From Lepidonotus clava (taxonomy: Eukaryota > Annelida > Polychaeta > Phyllodocida > Polynoidae), in the NCBI GenBank assembly GCA_936440205.1, contig OW387147.1:44821627-44885626 (forward strand): a DNA stretch of 64,000 bases, in the 5' to 3' direction. The notes below the pieces were generated by a model. The model saw nothing but the letters and a program-made list of their open reading frames with translations. It made no database searches and was not told where the DNA came from. Shown here one piece after another: positions 34,201 to 60,407 of this stretch (position 1 is the stretch's first letter; every line of letters starts with the position of its first letter). Position numbers and translations under genes: made by a program.

Positions 34201-36512
34201 GGCTAATTTAGTGAGTAATTTTGAGTGAGAGACCGTATCAAATGCCTTTTTTAAATCAAGAAAAATAATATAACAGTCTTTATTCATATTAAATGTATTA
34301 TAAACTTCATTAAGTAACGAGCATATTGCTGATATTGTAGAGAAATTTTTCCGAAAACCATGTTGTTGTTTGGAAAGTATTTCATGATTTTCCATATATA
34401 GCTGCAGTCTGTTACAAATAACCTTCTCTAGCATCTTACCTGGTAGTGGGGTTAAAGCCACCGGCCTCAAGTCTGATGCAGTGATTGGTTTACTAATCTT
34501 TGGCAACGGTACCACCGTACTCACCTTCCATGGATCAGGGAACTCCTTGTATAATAATGAAGCATTAAAAATATCTAGCAGCCACTGGGGGTTATGCAAA
34601 AATACATCCTTAAGTACCATTGTCTTAATATTATCAATAGCACAAGATTTCCCAATATCTATTGCTTTAATAATAGGTAGTAATTCATGTAATTCAACAG
34701 CTTGCAGTACCAATGAAGCGTCCCCAACCCCGTGTTGGTCATTAATAGCTAGTTTCGGAGTACATTTCGCCGCTAATTTTTTACCAATATTAGCAAAAAA
34801 TTCATTAATATGATCCCCCATACCTGTGCAGTCCACCTCCACACCAGACTCATCATCAACTAAAGACCCAATTGTCTGGTGTTTATTATTAGGTAATAAC
34901 TCATTTATTTTTTCCCAAAATTTTCTAGGGTTCTGTCTGTGCCTATCTAATTCACCCTTAATGGTCCTCGCCTTACTCTGCTTAACACCACTATGAACTT
35001 GGTTCCTTAGTGCCCGCGCACGATTCCAGTCTGCCTCACTCCGCGTTCTTCGCGCTTTACAATATGCCTTGTCCCGTTGCCTCATCAATACCAATAAATC
35101 ATTTGTTAACCACTTTGGCTTAAACTCTGGAACAGTCAAAACCCTAATAGGACACATCCTATCTAAGCTTGAATACAGGTTATTGAGGAATATTTCCCAT
35201 TTCACAGTTGGGTTAACCTGCTCATCAAATTCCCGCCAATCTTGGTTTTGTAGTAAATCAATTAGTATTTCTTTATCATATCTAAGATACGAGCGCCCAG
35301 TCACCTGAATTTTTGGTATTTTTTGTCTCAACTTTTTTAAACATATAAAAACCGGTAGGTGATCACTGATATTATAATTTATGGTTCCTGATTTTGCTAC
35401 CAATTGTTGATTTGTAAAAATTAGGTCAAGCAGAGTTTCTGACATTAGGGTTATACGCGTAGAATCCTTAATGTGCTGGGTGAGACTATATTTCCTTTCA
35501 AATTCCTTTAATTTCATCCTATTCGGGTTGTGTCGTGCCTTCAGATAATCAATATTCATGTCACCAACAATTATCAAATTGTTTCTAACACGGTCCACTC
35601 GTGCAACCATTAATTGTAAAATATTGACAAACTCCCCAATTTTACCATCTGGAGGCCTATATGTTAGCAAAACTGTCACGGGCTTACACATTCCTATCTT
35701 TATTTTCAAAAACAATAACTCCACATTGGAGTCTATGCGACCTACGTCCTCAAGTACAGATTCATAACTTATATCATCTTTAATATAAATGCAGAGTCCG
35801 CCTCCCCTTTTTTGGCGCGCAACACCTCTATCTAATCTTATCATATTATAACCCTTCATATGAATAGCAGAATCTGGTATGGAATCCGTCAGCCAAGTCT
35901 CAGACAGGAGGATCACATCAATGCCATTAAATTGGTAGTAAATTTCATCAACCTTATGGTACAAACTCCTCACATTACAGTGAACAAATTTAATACCCTT
36001 TAGGTTTTGCACTTCCTTTATATTAGCCATAACCGCAGTACCTTGTTATTACACATCTTGTTATTTGCACAAACTCCATTTCCATATACAGATATGGAAT
36101 TTTTCATATACTAACGTTCTTCTGCCCTGAAGGCAAGTTCATATCACATAATAACCTATCGTTTTTCTAAATAGCATGTAGGTTGTTTCATATGCTTAAT
36201 TAAGATGAGAAATGAATATCCATTGCATTTTGGTATCACTAATAATTTTTTTATATAAATGTATAGGGCCTATACAAAATTGAGGTCAAAGGGAAATTGC
36301 ACGTACTGGAAAGTTGGGCCCTCCTTGAAACTCTTTGAACTTCGACAATTCAAAAGATAATTATGATATAACATATACATAAGCAGAAACCAGTCCATGT
36401 ATAGATTGAACTTACCTTTCCGTCCCGGGAATCCATGAGACACACTAATCCAGCTGACCAACACCAGGGTCAGTAATCGCCATGGTGACGTGAAAGATGG
36501 AGGCATCCTCAT
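27833..36512 (-). CDS. Secreted cysteine-free 210-residue protein, possible peptide precursor (unrecognised)
   Basis: Three exons: 36,512-36,416, 29,002-28,863 and 28,228-27,833. Phases agree and the total is 633 bp including the TAA stop. It starts with a signal peptide (core WRLLTLVLVSWISVSHG). The middle is a Pro-rich stretch, and the C-terminal half is rich in Arg and aromatics. There is no Cys after the signal. Basic sites occur at GRK, TKR, MMRR, LKRR and NRR. AYLYHRDGRFLRWFYEFN lies between KRR and RR and would be an 18-residue product if processed. The tail is acidic (NDENDDD). I recognise no family. A peptide precursor or basic matrix protein are both possible. A broken copy of the last exon is at 18,068-18,225. 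Confidence 0.7.
28345..28640. repeat. Degenerate ~70-bp tandem repeat inside intron 2
   Basis: About four units sharing AGCTACATTCAGATGA, GATGAAGGCAT, GACAGATG and TTTAATGATAAA. Irregular spacing and strong drift. Confidence 0.55.
28690..28862 (-). repeat. Tandem copies of the intron 2 donor end
   Basis: Units of about 40-58 bp. Each carries TACGGTGGTCC or a close variant (at the true donor 28,862 and near 28,822, 28,780, 28,737 and 28,705), followed by an A/T-rich AAAAATATCAC block. The end of the inverted repeat with its GTACGG donor has thus been copied about four times into the intron. Confidence 0.7.
28863..29002 (-). CDS. Secreted 210-residue protein gene, exon 2 (Pro-rich)
   Basis: Acceptor TTCCAG|GAAACAG, donor CACAG|GTACGG, 140 bp, entering in phase 1 and leaving in phase 0. 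It encodes NSLSEEVGPPALTKRPPARP followed by GPTPPPAPSPVAVTP and ends ADDETAQ. Confidence 0.75.
29500..30078 (+). mobile_element. LINE remnant, first part (RT C-terminal region)
   Basis: Conserved RT tail motifs include LIYNFDLPLQTV and EKQIEPILLYGSPLWGIYP, then VEKLHFNYCKFALGVSKYTS. Frames are broken between these blocks. The reading continues at 30,283 after a nested insertion. The clade is not resolved beyond non-LTR LINE. Confidence 0.75.
30079..30277 (+). mobile_element. 199-bp poly(A)-tailed insertion inside the LINE remnant
   Basis: Ends in GGAATAAACAAATAAAAAAA and further A-rich sequence, including an AATAAA signal. It is flanked by AAGTA at 30,074-30,078 and 30,278-30,282. Removing it and one AAGTA joins KYTS to TKLAFSELGRYPL in frame. 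It is a 5'-truncated LINE or SINE 3' end inserted by target-primed reverse transcription. Confidence 0.8.
30283..31130 (+). mobile_element. LINE remnant, second part (C-terminal domain)
   Basis: Continues TKLAFSELGRYPLQIRST, AILYWLRLEQGTESI and, after a frame change, IQTVSHVLFHCKNSD, a C-terminal His/Cys knuckle-like motif common at LINE ORF2 ends. Broken. Confidence 0.75.
31131..32300. repeat. Intron sequence with a partial family D fragment
   Basis: 31,450-31,565 matches the interior of family D (AATGCCGAAGGCTGTCAGTC, TTTTGATTGGCTGGCAAAC) without its termini. Nothing else was recognised in this part of intron 1 of the secreted-protein gene. Confidence 0.45.
32309..32597. mobile_element. 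TIR element family H, copy 2, with 15-bp internal tandem repeat
   Basis: Inverted ends AAGGGCCATACCCACTAGAC and CCAAGTGGGTATGGGGCTTT. Inside, TTTTGCCAGCGAT is repeated about four times and GTCGCC words are frequent, so the element is GC-rich in an AT-rich intron. Confidence 0.7.
32991..36045 (-). mobile_element. LINE with uninterrupted endonuclease-RT ORF and poly(A) tail
   Basis: The minus strand reads a 948-codon ORF (36,030-33,184), a ~175-bp 3' untranslated region with AATAAAAATCAATTT, and a poly(A) tail seen as the T run at 32,991-33,007. It lies entirely within intron 1 of the secreted-protein gene, about 370 bp from its signal-peptide exon, in the same orientation. No ORF1 is visible upstream, so the element is either single-ORF or 5'-truncated. 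A target duplication was looked for but not found. Confidence 0.85.
33184..36030 (-). CDS. LINE ORF2: endonuclease and reverse transcriptase
   Basis: Residues 1-240 are an exonuclease-endonuclease-phosphatase domain (HCNVRSL, LLSETWLTD, YRPPDG, GDMNID, ISDHLPVF with the catalytic SDH). Residues ~420-750 are the reverse transcriptase (VVPLPKI, DLRPVALTPLPGKMLEKV, QQHGFRKNFST, FLDLKKAFDTVSHSKLL, YGVPQGSILGP, LYADDTVI). The catalytic YADD is intact. The C-terminal part (RGILY.../VEWNGLTVDL) lacks an RNase H. It belongs to the CR1/jockey-like LINE group; exact clade not assigned. Confidence 0.9.
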   Translation of the reverse strand: MANIKEVQNLKGIKFVHCNVRSLYHKVDEIYYQFNGIDVILLSETWLTDSIPDSAIHMKGYNMIRLDRGVARQKRGGGLCIYIKDDISYESVLEDVGRIDSNVELLFLKIKIGMCKPVTVLLTYRPPDGKIGEFVNILQLMVARVDRVRNNLIIVGDMNIDYLKARHNPNRMKLKEFERKYSLTQHIKDSTRITLMSETLLDLIFTNQQLVAKSGTINYNISDHLPVFICLKKLRQKIPKIQVTGRSYLRYDKEILIDLLQNQDWREFDEQVNPTVKWEIFLNNLYSSLDRMCPIRVLTVPEFKPKWLTNDLLVLMRQRDKAYCKARRTRSEADWNRARALRNQVHSGVKQSKARTIKGELDRHRQNPRKFWEKINELLPNNKHQTIGSLVDDESGVEVDCTGMGDHINEFFANIGKKLAAKCTPKLAINDQHGVGDASLVLQAVELHELLPIIKAIDIGKSCAIDNIKTMVLKDVFLHNPQWLLDIFNASLLYKEFPDPWKVSTVVPLPKISKPITASDLRPVALTPLPGKMLEKVICNRLQLYMENHEILSKQQHGFRKNFSTISAICSLLNEVYNTFNMNKDCYIIFLDLKKAFDTVSHSKLLTKLAQINLDIHTIQWFTSYLSNRTQRVKVDNCTSNMLPITYGVPQGSILGPTLFSLYVNELPSIVNCGIQLYADDTVIYHSDRTVLQSELDKIVNWCNDNLLTINVKKSEWMRTTVISKIRPINNLFKIGDNFMKNVDSYKYLGILIDEQLSFKEQYRVTGKNVQLHLNRFKQIRQFVTTRVARIIYVSTILPVVEYADFVYDQDIVYLNKSLQKLQNQGLLIVYNQHNKPFDQRDSTDRLHNSCKLFRLVHRRRMHLLQYAYTLQLNPDIVDTRDIVTRRRAGILYKVPKLSHYKIARNPIYRAIVEWNGLTVDLSLCNSKNYFKKSLRRSILNPYQKVYN
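36416..36512 (-). CDS. Secreted 210-residue protein gene, exon 1 (signal peptide)
   Basis: ATG at 36,512, or a second in-frame ATG at 36,506. Reads MRMPPSFTSPWRLLTLVLVS and then WISVSHGFPGRKG, a signal peptide with likely cleavage after SHG. Donor AAAG|GTAAGT, phase 1, matching exon 2. Confidence 0.75.
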
Positions 36513-37906
36513 GTCATGTAATTACCGAACATGAGACTTTGACCTGTTACTAAAATAAGTCTGAAAACTGAAAACACTTGTTGGGAGTAGTTTTCGTGGA
36601 TCGAAAGGCCGCAGTGGGCACATGGATGGGAAGGTAGAGGTGGAACAATAGATGAGAGAAACACCTCTAATTACCTGCTGAGGTTACCAATAAGGGATAT
36701 TGAGGGGCACGTTTTCTTTCATCCAAACTATCAGTACGTTCGGGAACTCATTGTTTTCTTCTCTTGATTGATATGTTTCTGGTATACGTTAATGTAATGT
36801 CCAAAAACAATAATGTCGAGCACAAATGAACAACCTGCTTCTGTAGGGCCTAATAGGCTACTTGAATTCTTTAAAACGTGTACGGCTTCACATCTTAATG
36901 CTCATGATGCTTTAGATCAATAAAGATTTATTAGTTGTCTATATATACATTTAATTAAACCACCAATACATTGTATTTGAAGACACTGTTTGTGGGTTTC
37001 CGAACGTCCCCTCCAGCAGTCACCTTTGGGGACGTCTTAAGTCGCCGTTGCCAAGGGCGACATGTTGGTGAGAGATCATAAAATGGGAGACGTATAAATA
37101 CAAATGGCTGCCGACATAGGCCGAATGCCTGCGAGCCCTATAGAGAGAGGTCCACTCTGCATCCTAATGCCCTGAACGTGTACCGAGACGGCCAGGTCAG
37201 AGAGAGGCTGAGCGTGAGGAAGACGGCCACTAGGGGGCTCTGGCGGGAGATGGGGTTATACGCTCCGATATTGCTGGACAGTATTTATCCAGGGCTAGAA
37301 CTTTGAAGAGGGTATGGCGCTTTATGGTGTAATTTAACAGTAAATGGTGCCAGAATTATATATCAAAATCATTGGGCCTAGTCTTTTTTTCTTTTTTTTT
37401 TCCATCACAGAAATGGTATGGTGCACGCATTCGCGCATAAAATTAATAGGGAGTTTTAGCACCTCCAACGCAACCCGTAACCTAACCCAACATTTCTGTC
37501 GTCTCTGCTGATATGAACCATGTCAAAAGCGTGTCATTGGAATACCTATTTTCTCATGTTATGAATAAAGAGATATTTGCTTTTCATAAATCCTGAAATG
37601 GTAGTCTGTAATGTGGCTTGAAAGGTTTGAGATACGTCAACGTATCGAAGTGCGTCGCGGTTGCTAAAACTCCTTATGGATCCGGGAATGTTCATGCATC
37701 TAAGTGCACGGACCTCAGGTCGCACATAGATGCTGCTTGTGCACGCGGACTCATTAATTTTAATTCATGACCATTTAATGTGTAAGGGTCTACCACAGAA
37801 AATATCAATTTCTTATGTGTATATCATCAAGATAAACTTATTAATGAAAAAATGTCAATAGGGCACCCTTTTCTCCCTTTTCAAAATCCTGGGTCCACGA
37901 CGGTTT
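36513..37906 (-). other. Upstream region of the secreted-protein gene, promoter not defined
   Basis: No further exon is seen. A moderately GC-rich stretch lies at about 36,990-37,270 with a CTCF-like site at 37,227. A TATA or initiator on the minus strand could not be identified. Confidence 0.3.
37227..37240 (+). promoter_or_regulatory. CTCF-like motif upstream of the secreted-protein gene
   Basis: CCACTAGGGGGCTC matches the CTCF core at 13 of 14 positions. It is about 700 bp upstream of the start codon and not in a recognised repeat. Confidence 0.35.
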
Positions 37907-38330
37907 AAAGTTTTTTTTTTTTTTTTTTTTTTTTTATTCATTTTATTTATGGGAATTATCTAAGGTAGGGAATCCAGCTATATACAGGCATTTGGGAAGG
38001 GAAAATTGGCAATTTCATTTTACATTATAGGTAATATTTGTTAGTCAACAAAGACTTTGTAAAGTTTTTAAAGTCTATTTTTAGAGGTATACGTCTGGTT
38101 GGTATTGGTAATGAGTTCCAGAGATTAGCACCTCGTATTAATGGACATCTTAATAAACTTTCTTTTTCAGTAAATGGTACAGTAAAAGTTATTGCTCCAT
38201 GTTGCCTTGTAGGAATGTTTTCATATAGATCAATGGTTTATGTTACCTTAAATGAAATTAGTAACCTTTTTCTTCTGAAAATCGGGATTAAAAAAATTCA
38301 TATCATGAGAAAGAAATGTAGCATCTCTGC
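37907..38330 (-). mobile_element. 5'-truncated LINE 3' end with poly(A) tail
   Basis: The minus strand ends with RGANLWNSLPIPTRRIPLKI and then DFKNFTKSLLTNKYYL and a stop. The WNSLP motif closes many LINE RT proteins. A ~28-bp poly(A) tail follows (T run at 37,909-37,936). The plus-strand ORF at 38,038-38,400 is an antisense shadow. Confidence 0.7.
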
Positions 38331-38399
38331 TAAAATCATAAGGCAAAAATTCAATTTCTTTCCTCAAATTTATTCATTGATAATATCACAATCGCGTTA

Positions 38400-41300
38400 A
38401 TAGCCGACAAACCATTATTTTCACATGATACACATCTGATAGCTATTAACTGTAATCAACAGACCAGAAAGGCGATTTCCTCATTAAATTTTATAAATAC
38501 AAAGTTATCATTTGTGATGTATACATTAATCTATGATTGCCACATCAGGCAATTGTTTGAAACTTACCTCAGTAAGTCCTACATCAATATCTGTGATATA
38601 AAATGGCTGTTGCTGATACAAGAATCATTACTAAAAGACATTTTCCTCTGTTGAGCATCATTCATAGCATGTTTTCTAAAAACTACATTTTTCAATTTGA
38701 TAACAACAAAAACAATTATTTCAGAAAACTTACGTTTCAAAGAAACCCCCTGGGTTGTCGATAAAACGAGTTACAATAGACATACAGCTGTAAAAGTGCC
38801 ATAAATCTCACAAAAGGTAAAAAACATGAGTATAGAAGGGTCCCCTGTAGTGTCTACTGACCCCTCACGGGAGATCCGCCTTCCTGCCCAGGGATACTTT
38901 AAGGATGGAGACATTGCACTGTTACATTCCTATTTATCACATAGTTAAATTCTTTAGCAGTTATACTTCTCAGGAGATGAATTAATAGGGGGAAATTGAA
39001 CATTGCAGATTCCAAGGCAGGCCTCTTGTAGTTGAGCTCTAATCCACTAGGGGTCTCTGTAAGACGCCATCTAGTGGAGAATGTGAGATTCATAACCACG
39101 AGGTTATATTATATTACCTAATGGAGCTATTATGTTCTTCGTTCTAAATTCTTATAAACAAACCGCTTGATAAAATCACCCTTCTCATCATTTGCTAAGC
39201 TATAGTAAAGCCCTACTTCAAGCCGCATCCTGACTTTTGTCTTTTGTTAATTTTTTTCAGAACTTTTTCCAGAAGTGGCAAAGTGTAAAGACATAGTCCA
39301 CTCGACAATGTCGACCTCACCCCCATAGTTGAGACCTAATAACCTCTGAATTCTAAGACTGGCCCTTATTGTGAGCCATAGCTTAGATTAGGGTTTTTTA
39401 CAGAACATGTGTAAATATCTTCAACAATCACAAATACAGAAATCTAAAACCACCTTTCACACGTCAGGCAAGTTAACATACTCCACGTCGCTTCAGATTC
39501 CCTTGTAATCATCGCTCCAACCTTAGTATTCTGGGGTTTCGCAAGTGCCCGGATGTAGGCTCGACCCACTTATGGGCAGCGCGGAGGGATACAGTAAAAT
39601 TACATAACGAAAAAAGGCCAAGCTCGGAGCGATGATTACTCGGGAATCTGAAGCGAGAAAGGAGTTTGGCAAGTTAAGTCAGGGGCGGCTATTCAGTTCA
39701 GTGAGAGTAGGGAAAGCACCCAACGGTTATCACCTTTATAAACCTCATTTCATTATCTTCAGCTAAAGCACACTGATTCAGAACCCGCCTATTGCACATG
39801 TATACACTGATATGACACATTAAACTGCTGACACACATTTCCTCTATCGCTATGTACAGTTCCTTCACTATTCCAATATTCCTCAAGTTTTGTGAGCCGA
39901 TTACCAAAAACTGTATAACTTTATCAATGCGCCTCTGGCGTTCGCAAGTAATTGACAGACGTTCATTGTTAAAGTTAAGTGAATACAACCGTCAGAATGC
40001 ACCCATGCAAACACATCCAGCACATCTGACTAAGTTCACCTAACATACTGATTTTTAAACATTTTTCCTTCTACCTCAGTTTTCACCCACAAACGTTGCA
40101 GCCAATTGTACTAAGCTTCTCCGTGTGGGTGGATGAATGCAAAATCTCTTACTGATAATTACATGAACAAAAAAAAACCCTGATAATAACTCGGTCCAAA
40201 TTTTTTTTACATGAACGTTACATACATACTAAGATATAACATCCAGCTATTAAGTGGACCTTTAACAAGTTCCCTCACGAGAAAATGATAACATATATAT
40301 TATTGTACCAAATTAAATGTTCTCTTTAGTTGAGGGACAACTTCAACCATGGCAAGACATTATTAGCAAAATAATTGCTTGGAATGTAGAGTTAACTGTT
40401 GAATAGCTGCACTGCAATATTTCGCATGTGCAGCACCTCTCTACGTTCTTTGTTTTTCTACATAAATATCATCTTTTCAAAACCCTCTTGACTTTTGTAA
40501 TATAACATTGGCACCCATATTCTTAAACCAGGTTATTTTTTCTGAAGCACACAGAAACTAAGCAATTTGTGGCCATCGACGCTCCAGTCTAGGAGATCGT
40601 TACTTAAATAGCGACTACATTCGCTGTTTAGAAACCAACATATCACAATAAAAAAGTTGGTGCAAGAGGCCTGCTCAAAAGGTTGCTAGATGCTAGTTTG
40701 ACCATATCCTAATGTAAACCTAGCTTACAAAACCCGTCTAAGCCACAATGCAACAATCATTCTTTCAAAATTCATATTTTTCACATACCATAACCGGCGA
40801 TTGCTTCAATTTTTCAACGTTTAGTCTCTTTATAGTGTAACAAGTTCCCGGATAAGGGTCTCACAATACAAATTAGTATTCAGTCTTTCAACTTTCGGAC
40901 TACATGTATATCAAATTAAAGTATCCTGTGATAAAAACGAGACAAAGCACAAACCCATTTCGAGAGTGATTCGAAGGTGACTAGTCTATGTAGGTAATAA
41001 TGCTTTGAATAGTTGACAATGATAATAAGTAGTAGAGCGTTGGAATAGGTATTCACAGATAAAATAGAACTATTCAAAATTCAGATGACTTATATCCTTA
41101 TGAAAAATAATCCGGGACTTAAAATATTCTCAATTGACACTGTATATGTAGGTAGTATAAAACGTGAAGTGTATACACCAAAGTGTTTCCAAATTATGAA
41201 TATATACTTCTTTTTCTTGAAAAATACACACACATCTATAAGTGGGGCTTGTTCAGTACATGTGGTATGTAAGTTTTGTTGACGTACTTCATATACCCTA

Positions 41301-41523
41301 TAATATACATATATATGTATACTTTAGAAAAATACTCTCTTTACAATATATTCCATGACTACCATGAAAAGACCCGAACTGTAAGAAGGAATTAACTCGA
41401 TATAATCCTAATCTGTTTCTTTTGTATAATATGCTAGATAAATCCCTTTCATATATGAATAGCATTACTTAGTTTGAAAAAATACATGTGCCTGATAGTC
41501 TATTTTCATGGGTATTTCACTGA
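38400..41523. other. Region 3' of the transporter gene, no gene recognised
   Basis: Probably includes the SLC11 3' untranslated region, but no poly(A) signal could be fixed. I looked for iron-responsive-element hairpins (CAGTG loops) on the minus strand and found none with a paired stem. A CTCF-like site is at 39,064. Confidence 0.35.
39064..39077 (-). promoter_or_regulatory. CTCF-like motif between two genes
   Basis: Minus-strand CCACTAGATGGCGT matches the core at 13 of 14 positions. It lies between the transporter's 3' end and the secreted-protein gene, where an insulator would be plausible. Confidence 0.3.
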
Positions 41524-57038
<15,515 letters not shown>

Positions 57039-57137
57039 GGTGGCATGCGGGGTAGAGTTAGGTTCACTTAGTTGGAAATCTAAAACATCAGCGGAAAGAG
57101 AACAGTCAGAAAACAAGTCACAACTCGTGGTTACAGG

Positions 57138-57165
57138 GTGCCTGTTTTTTTTTTTTTTTTTTTTT
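57138..57165 (-). repeat. Poly(A) tail of a minus-strand retro-insertion
   Basis: About 24 T on the plus strand. The minus strand just before it reads LIIDEFLKEKGLEKYK and a stop, possibly the end of a retroelement ORF, then the A-run. Confidence 0.4.
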
Positions 57166-57929
57166 TTTGCTAATTATTTATACTTCTCTAGTCCTTTTTC
57201 TTTTAGAAATTCGTCAATGATAAGATTGTTTTATTTTTCAAATTTTATTACGCAATAAACTTAAAACAATAAACAATGTTTCCACTGGTTTTCAGATGTA
57301 TTACATGAACATATAGACAAATGATGGTAACAGGACTAATGATACTTGATAGGAATCAATATATATTTAAAAGTCAGAGATTTTTCATTAAAATACATGA
57401 ATTTGGATCGCTAGTAAATGTTGGAAGGTGTAAAAATGTATGTATGATATCACGACTTATACAGGCACCCTGCTGTTATTTAGTCTAAAACACATTGGAC
57501 AAATCAAAATACTTTGAAATATGGTGTAAAGTACATTGGTACATGTCTACCACATAACTTAACAATACCAACATGCATGACTTGCTAACATTTACGAAGA
57601 AATTCAAGAATATATCACACGGGGTGCATTGTTTTACAGAGACCACGGGGGAACATAGAAAAAAATACTTTGCTCAAATAACTGTTTCAGAATTCTGCAA
57701 TATAAGATGGTATGTTGAGTACTAAAGGGAGAGACATAACCAACTCAAGTCAGACGACAAGAGTTGATCTAGTTTAGTCTTCGTTCAGAGCTGAGGCGGA
57801 TAGACAAGCAGAAGCTGACATGTACAGAATTTAGATGTCAAAACAATCCCGTGTTACATAAACTCGTATCTAAGAACTAAAAGTCTAAGATATAGCAGCT
57901 TGAACTATTGAGGTTTTATATCACATCTA

Positions 57930-58200
57930 TGCTATGCGTATTGCGTCAATGCCAGAGGTTTTCCTGTACCATTTGTCCATTCGTCCACCGGTCTAGTGGC
58001 CCTGTCTTTGCACTGGCCCAGATCAAATCTCCACTAGTCCAAGTTATTACTGTAATTTCACCAATGATTTGTAATAGCTATCGTTCCTTCCTCCCTGATT
58101 TCACTGCCTTCCACTGGTCCACTGGGCTAGCTCCTCACACTTCTCATTTGCCCGGCAAGAGTTTTCTAGCACTCGTTACTATAGTAACTCTATTCTAAGG
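57930..58200. repeat. Dispersed repeat family J, copy 2
   Basis: Matches 52,850-53,030 (GTGGCCCTGTCTTTGCACTG, GGGCTAGCTCCTCACAC, GTTACTATAG). Same orientation. Confidence 0.55.
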
Positions 58201-59780
58201 TAAACCCTGTAAACCATTGCCCAGACTAAAGTCTGGAATGTTCAATCAGCTGCAAGTGTCAGGAAATACACTTTCATCATATGATCCATGTGGAAGGTTA
58301 TTAGAAGTTTTTATCACTCTCTATAACCATCTTTAACGGTGTGGGGCTAGTGTAAGTGTTATCAGGTTCATGTCACAATGAATGTGCATAAAACGTCCAC
58401 GGATAGTACGATACTGCACAAAGTGAAATGTGGAAGAAATAAGAGAAACTAAAAGCTAGGGTTACAGACAGCGGATTGAACATCAATACCGTCTGCAAAC
58501 TGTTTTCTGCTAAAGAAAATCTGCGAACCAGGTACTTCTCTTTGGATAACGGACCTACAATAACAGACTGCTCAGCAACTGCGGATTTCTTTAAAAAATG
58601 AAAATGACCAATTTGTAAAATTGGTTTTAAAAGCAAAGAAAATTTATAAAACAAGCCTAAGACTATTATGATATCTGCAAGATAGCTTCCAGTCTGACAT
58701 TATAAAACTTTGATGAATATATTCGTTGAACGTTACAAATGCCTAGGTATTGGTCTCCCAACTAAAAATAAATAAATTAACAAGAAGCACGCTGCTGGTC
58801 ATCTAATAGCATAGCTACCCATCGGCGATCCCTGTATGGCTGTTTGTGTTGTCTGAATTAATTATTTTGTAGCAATTTAAGTGAAATAAAAAATTTAAAA
58901 AAATTCTCCTGGTGAAAAAAAAAAGATAGCTTTTTTTTTTTTTATTCCCTCTTACCCAGTTTCAAATCTTTTACTTCACATATTCCCAATATCACTGATG
59001 AGTTTTCTTCTTTTGTAATTGAGGTGGGTCACAATAATTTTATCTAATTTTCCTGGCTTAGTAACTCCCTATTGGCACCCCACCATTATCACCCTTCTTA
59101 GATTACAGGTCTCACAGTCTGTGACATTGATGACTGTCTTCAGCCTGCAAAAACGATTATCACCCTCCTGAGATTACAGGTCTCTCAGTCTGTGACAGTG
59201 ATGAAAAACATCTGTTCCCCCAATCTCTATACCCTTATCCAGTAACAGGGGCAATAGGCTGTATCAGAAAAATAAGATTTACAAAGATGGCAAGATCACA
59301 TATTAATACTTAATTTTTCTTTTCAATATGCCAAACGGGACGCATTCAAGTATTCTGGAAGAACCTTGTGAAAATAAAAATGCAATTGAAATGTAAACTT
59401 AACCTCCGAAATTGTTGACAAAATTAGCTCTCAAACAAGGATTAGTACAGGAAAAAAAACCTGAAAATGGTGTTTTGCAGCGTCATAACTGATGTTAGTC
59501 CCTCAAGGGCCAGAAAGAGGCTCCCAAGGGATCGCCTCTTAATAAAAAAGAAAACAACAACAACAAACAAACAGGATGTAAGTTAAGTACATGGAAAAAT
59601 CGGAAATAGCATAAAGAAAATCTGAATGCATCCTAAAATGTTAAGATACGTGTTCTAAATGCAAAATTTTGAAACTGATTTTTGAGGGCGCTGGTCAAAA
59701 AAAATCGGAAATCTGACAAAAATCTGAAAACTTACATCCCTGAAAAAAACACACAAAAGTAACACCAACCTTTCAAATAT
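58201..59780. other. Upstream of SLC11, nothing recognised
   Basis: AT-rich with A and T runs. A duplicated ~60-bp block (GATTACAGGTCTC, CAGTCTGTGAC) occurs near 59,100 and 59,171. No exon supported. Confidence 0.35.
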
Positions 59781-59869
59781 CCTAGTCCACCCGCGGATCA
59801 CTCAGAGGACCCCGTTATCAGTGAACCTCCCCTCAACAGGCCGATAGTAGTAGACTGGCCCCGGCTCAC

Positions 59870-60002
59870 CCCTACCCTTATGTAGCCTCTGTGGGTTGGT
59901 GTACGTGCGGTGACTAAGGCCTCTGGACGTGGACCCTGACCACCACCTGGAGGAGTCAGGTGCTCCAGGGTCCGGTCAGCTGACTGTACAGGTGTGGAGG
60001 TA
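59870..60002 (-). CDS. Candidate exon upstream of SLC11 (weak)
   Basis: Acceptor CCCACCCAG|TACC preceded by a pyrimidine tract, and donor GGGG|GTGAGC. The frame is open with STPVQSADRTLEHLTPPGGG. GC-rich island in AT-rich DNA. The phase at its donor does not fit SLC11 exon 2, so it may belong to another transcript or be chance. Confidence 0.2.
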
Positions 60003-60229
60003 CTGGGTGGGGGGAGGGGGGAGGGCACGTGGGGCCAGAGAGTTACAGCCTGGACAGGGGACTTATATCAGAATATCAGAGGTTCCTCTTCATCTGCATA
60101 TATATGAGCTATACAAGTCACGCTGCAGTATAAACCAAAGAGTGGCGGATCTCCTACCCCTCTTATTGTTTTATTTTTTGTTTAATAATAATCATTTGTT
60201 TTCTTTCTTTCTTTCGTTTCTTTCTTTCT

Positions 60230-60239
60230 TTTTTTTTTT

Positions 60240-60270
<31 letters not shown>

Positions 60271-60272
60271 GC
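60230..60272 (+). repeat. Adjacent poly-T and poly-G tracts
   Basis: About 20 T directly followed by about 22 G; the ORF across it is an artefact. A poly-C run lies nearby at 60,313-60,330. Confidence 0.9.
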
Positions 60273-60407
60273 TGCTATCCATGGCCAAATTGTACCTTTT
60301 ACATTAGGGTGCCCCCCCCCCCCTCCCCCCGTTCTTGGTAATCTCTAGGTGACGAGGAATAAAACTTTTCTATCTAGGGAGAGTCAGGGGTCGGGCACGT
60401 GGGACCA

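Noticed and set aside
38038-38400. Plus-strand 120-codon ORF
   Set aside because: The opposite strand carries a clear LINE C-terminus (WNSLP motif) and poly(A) tail.
38400-41523. Iron-responsive element in the SLC11 3' region, as in mammalian DMT1
   Set aside because: Six CAGTG words on the minus strand were examined and none has the paired upper stem with a bulged C.
59798-60348. Plus-strand 139-codon ORF
   Set aside because: Crosses poly-T and poly-G tracts with no domain; only a weak minus-strand exon is kept as a candidate.
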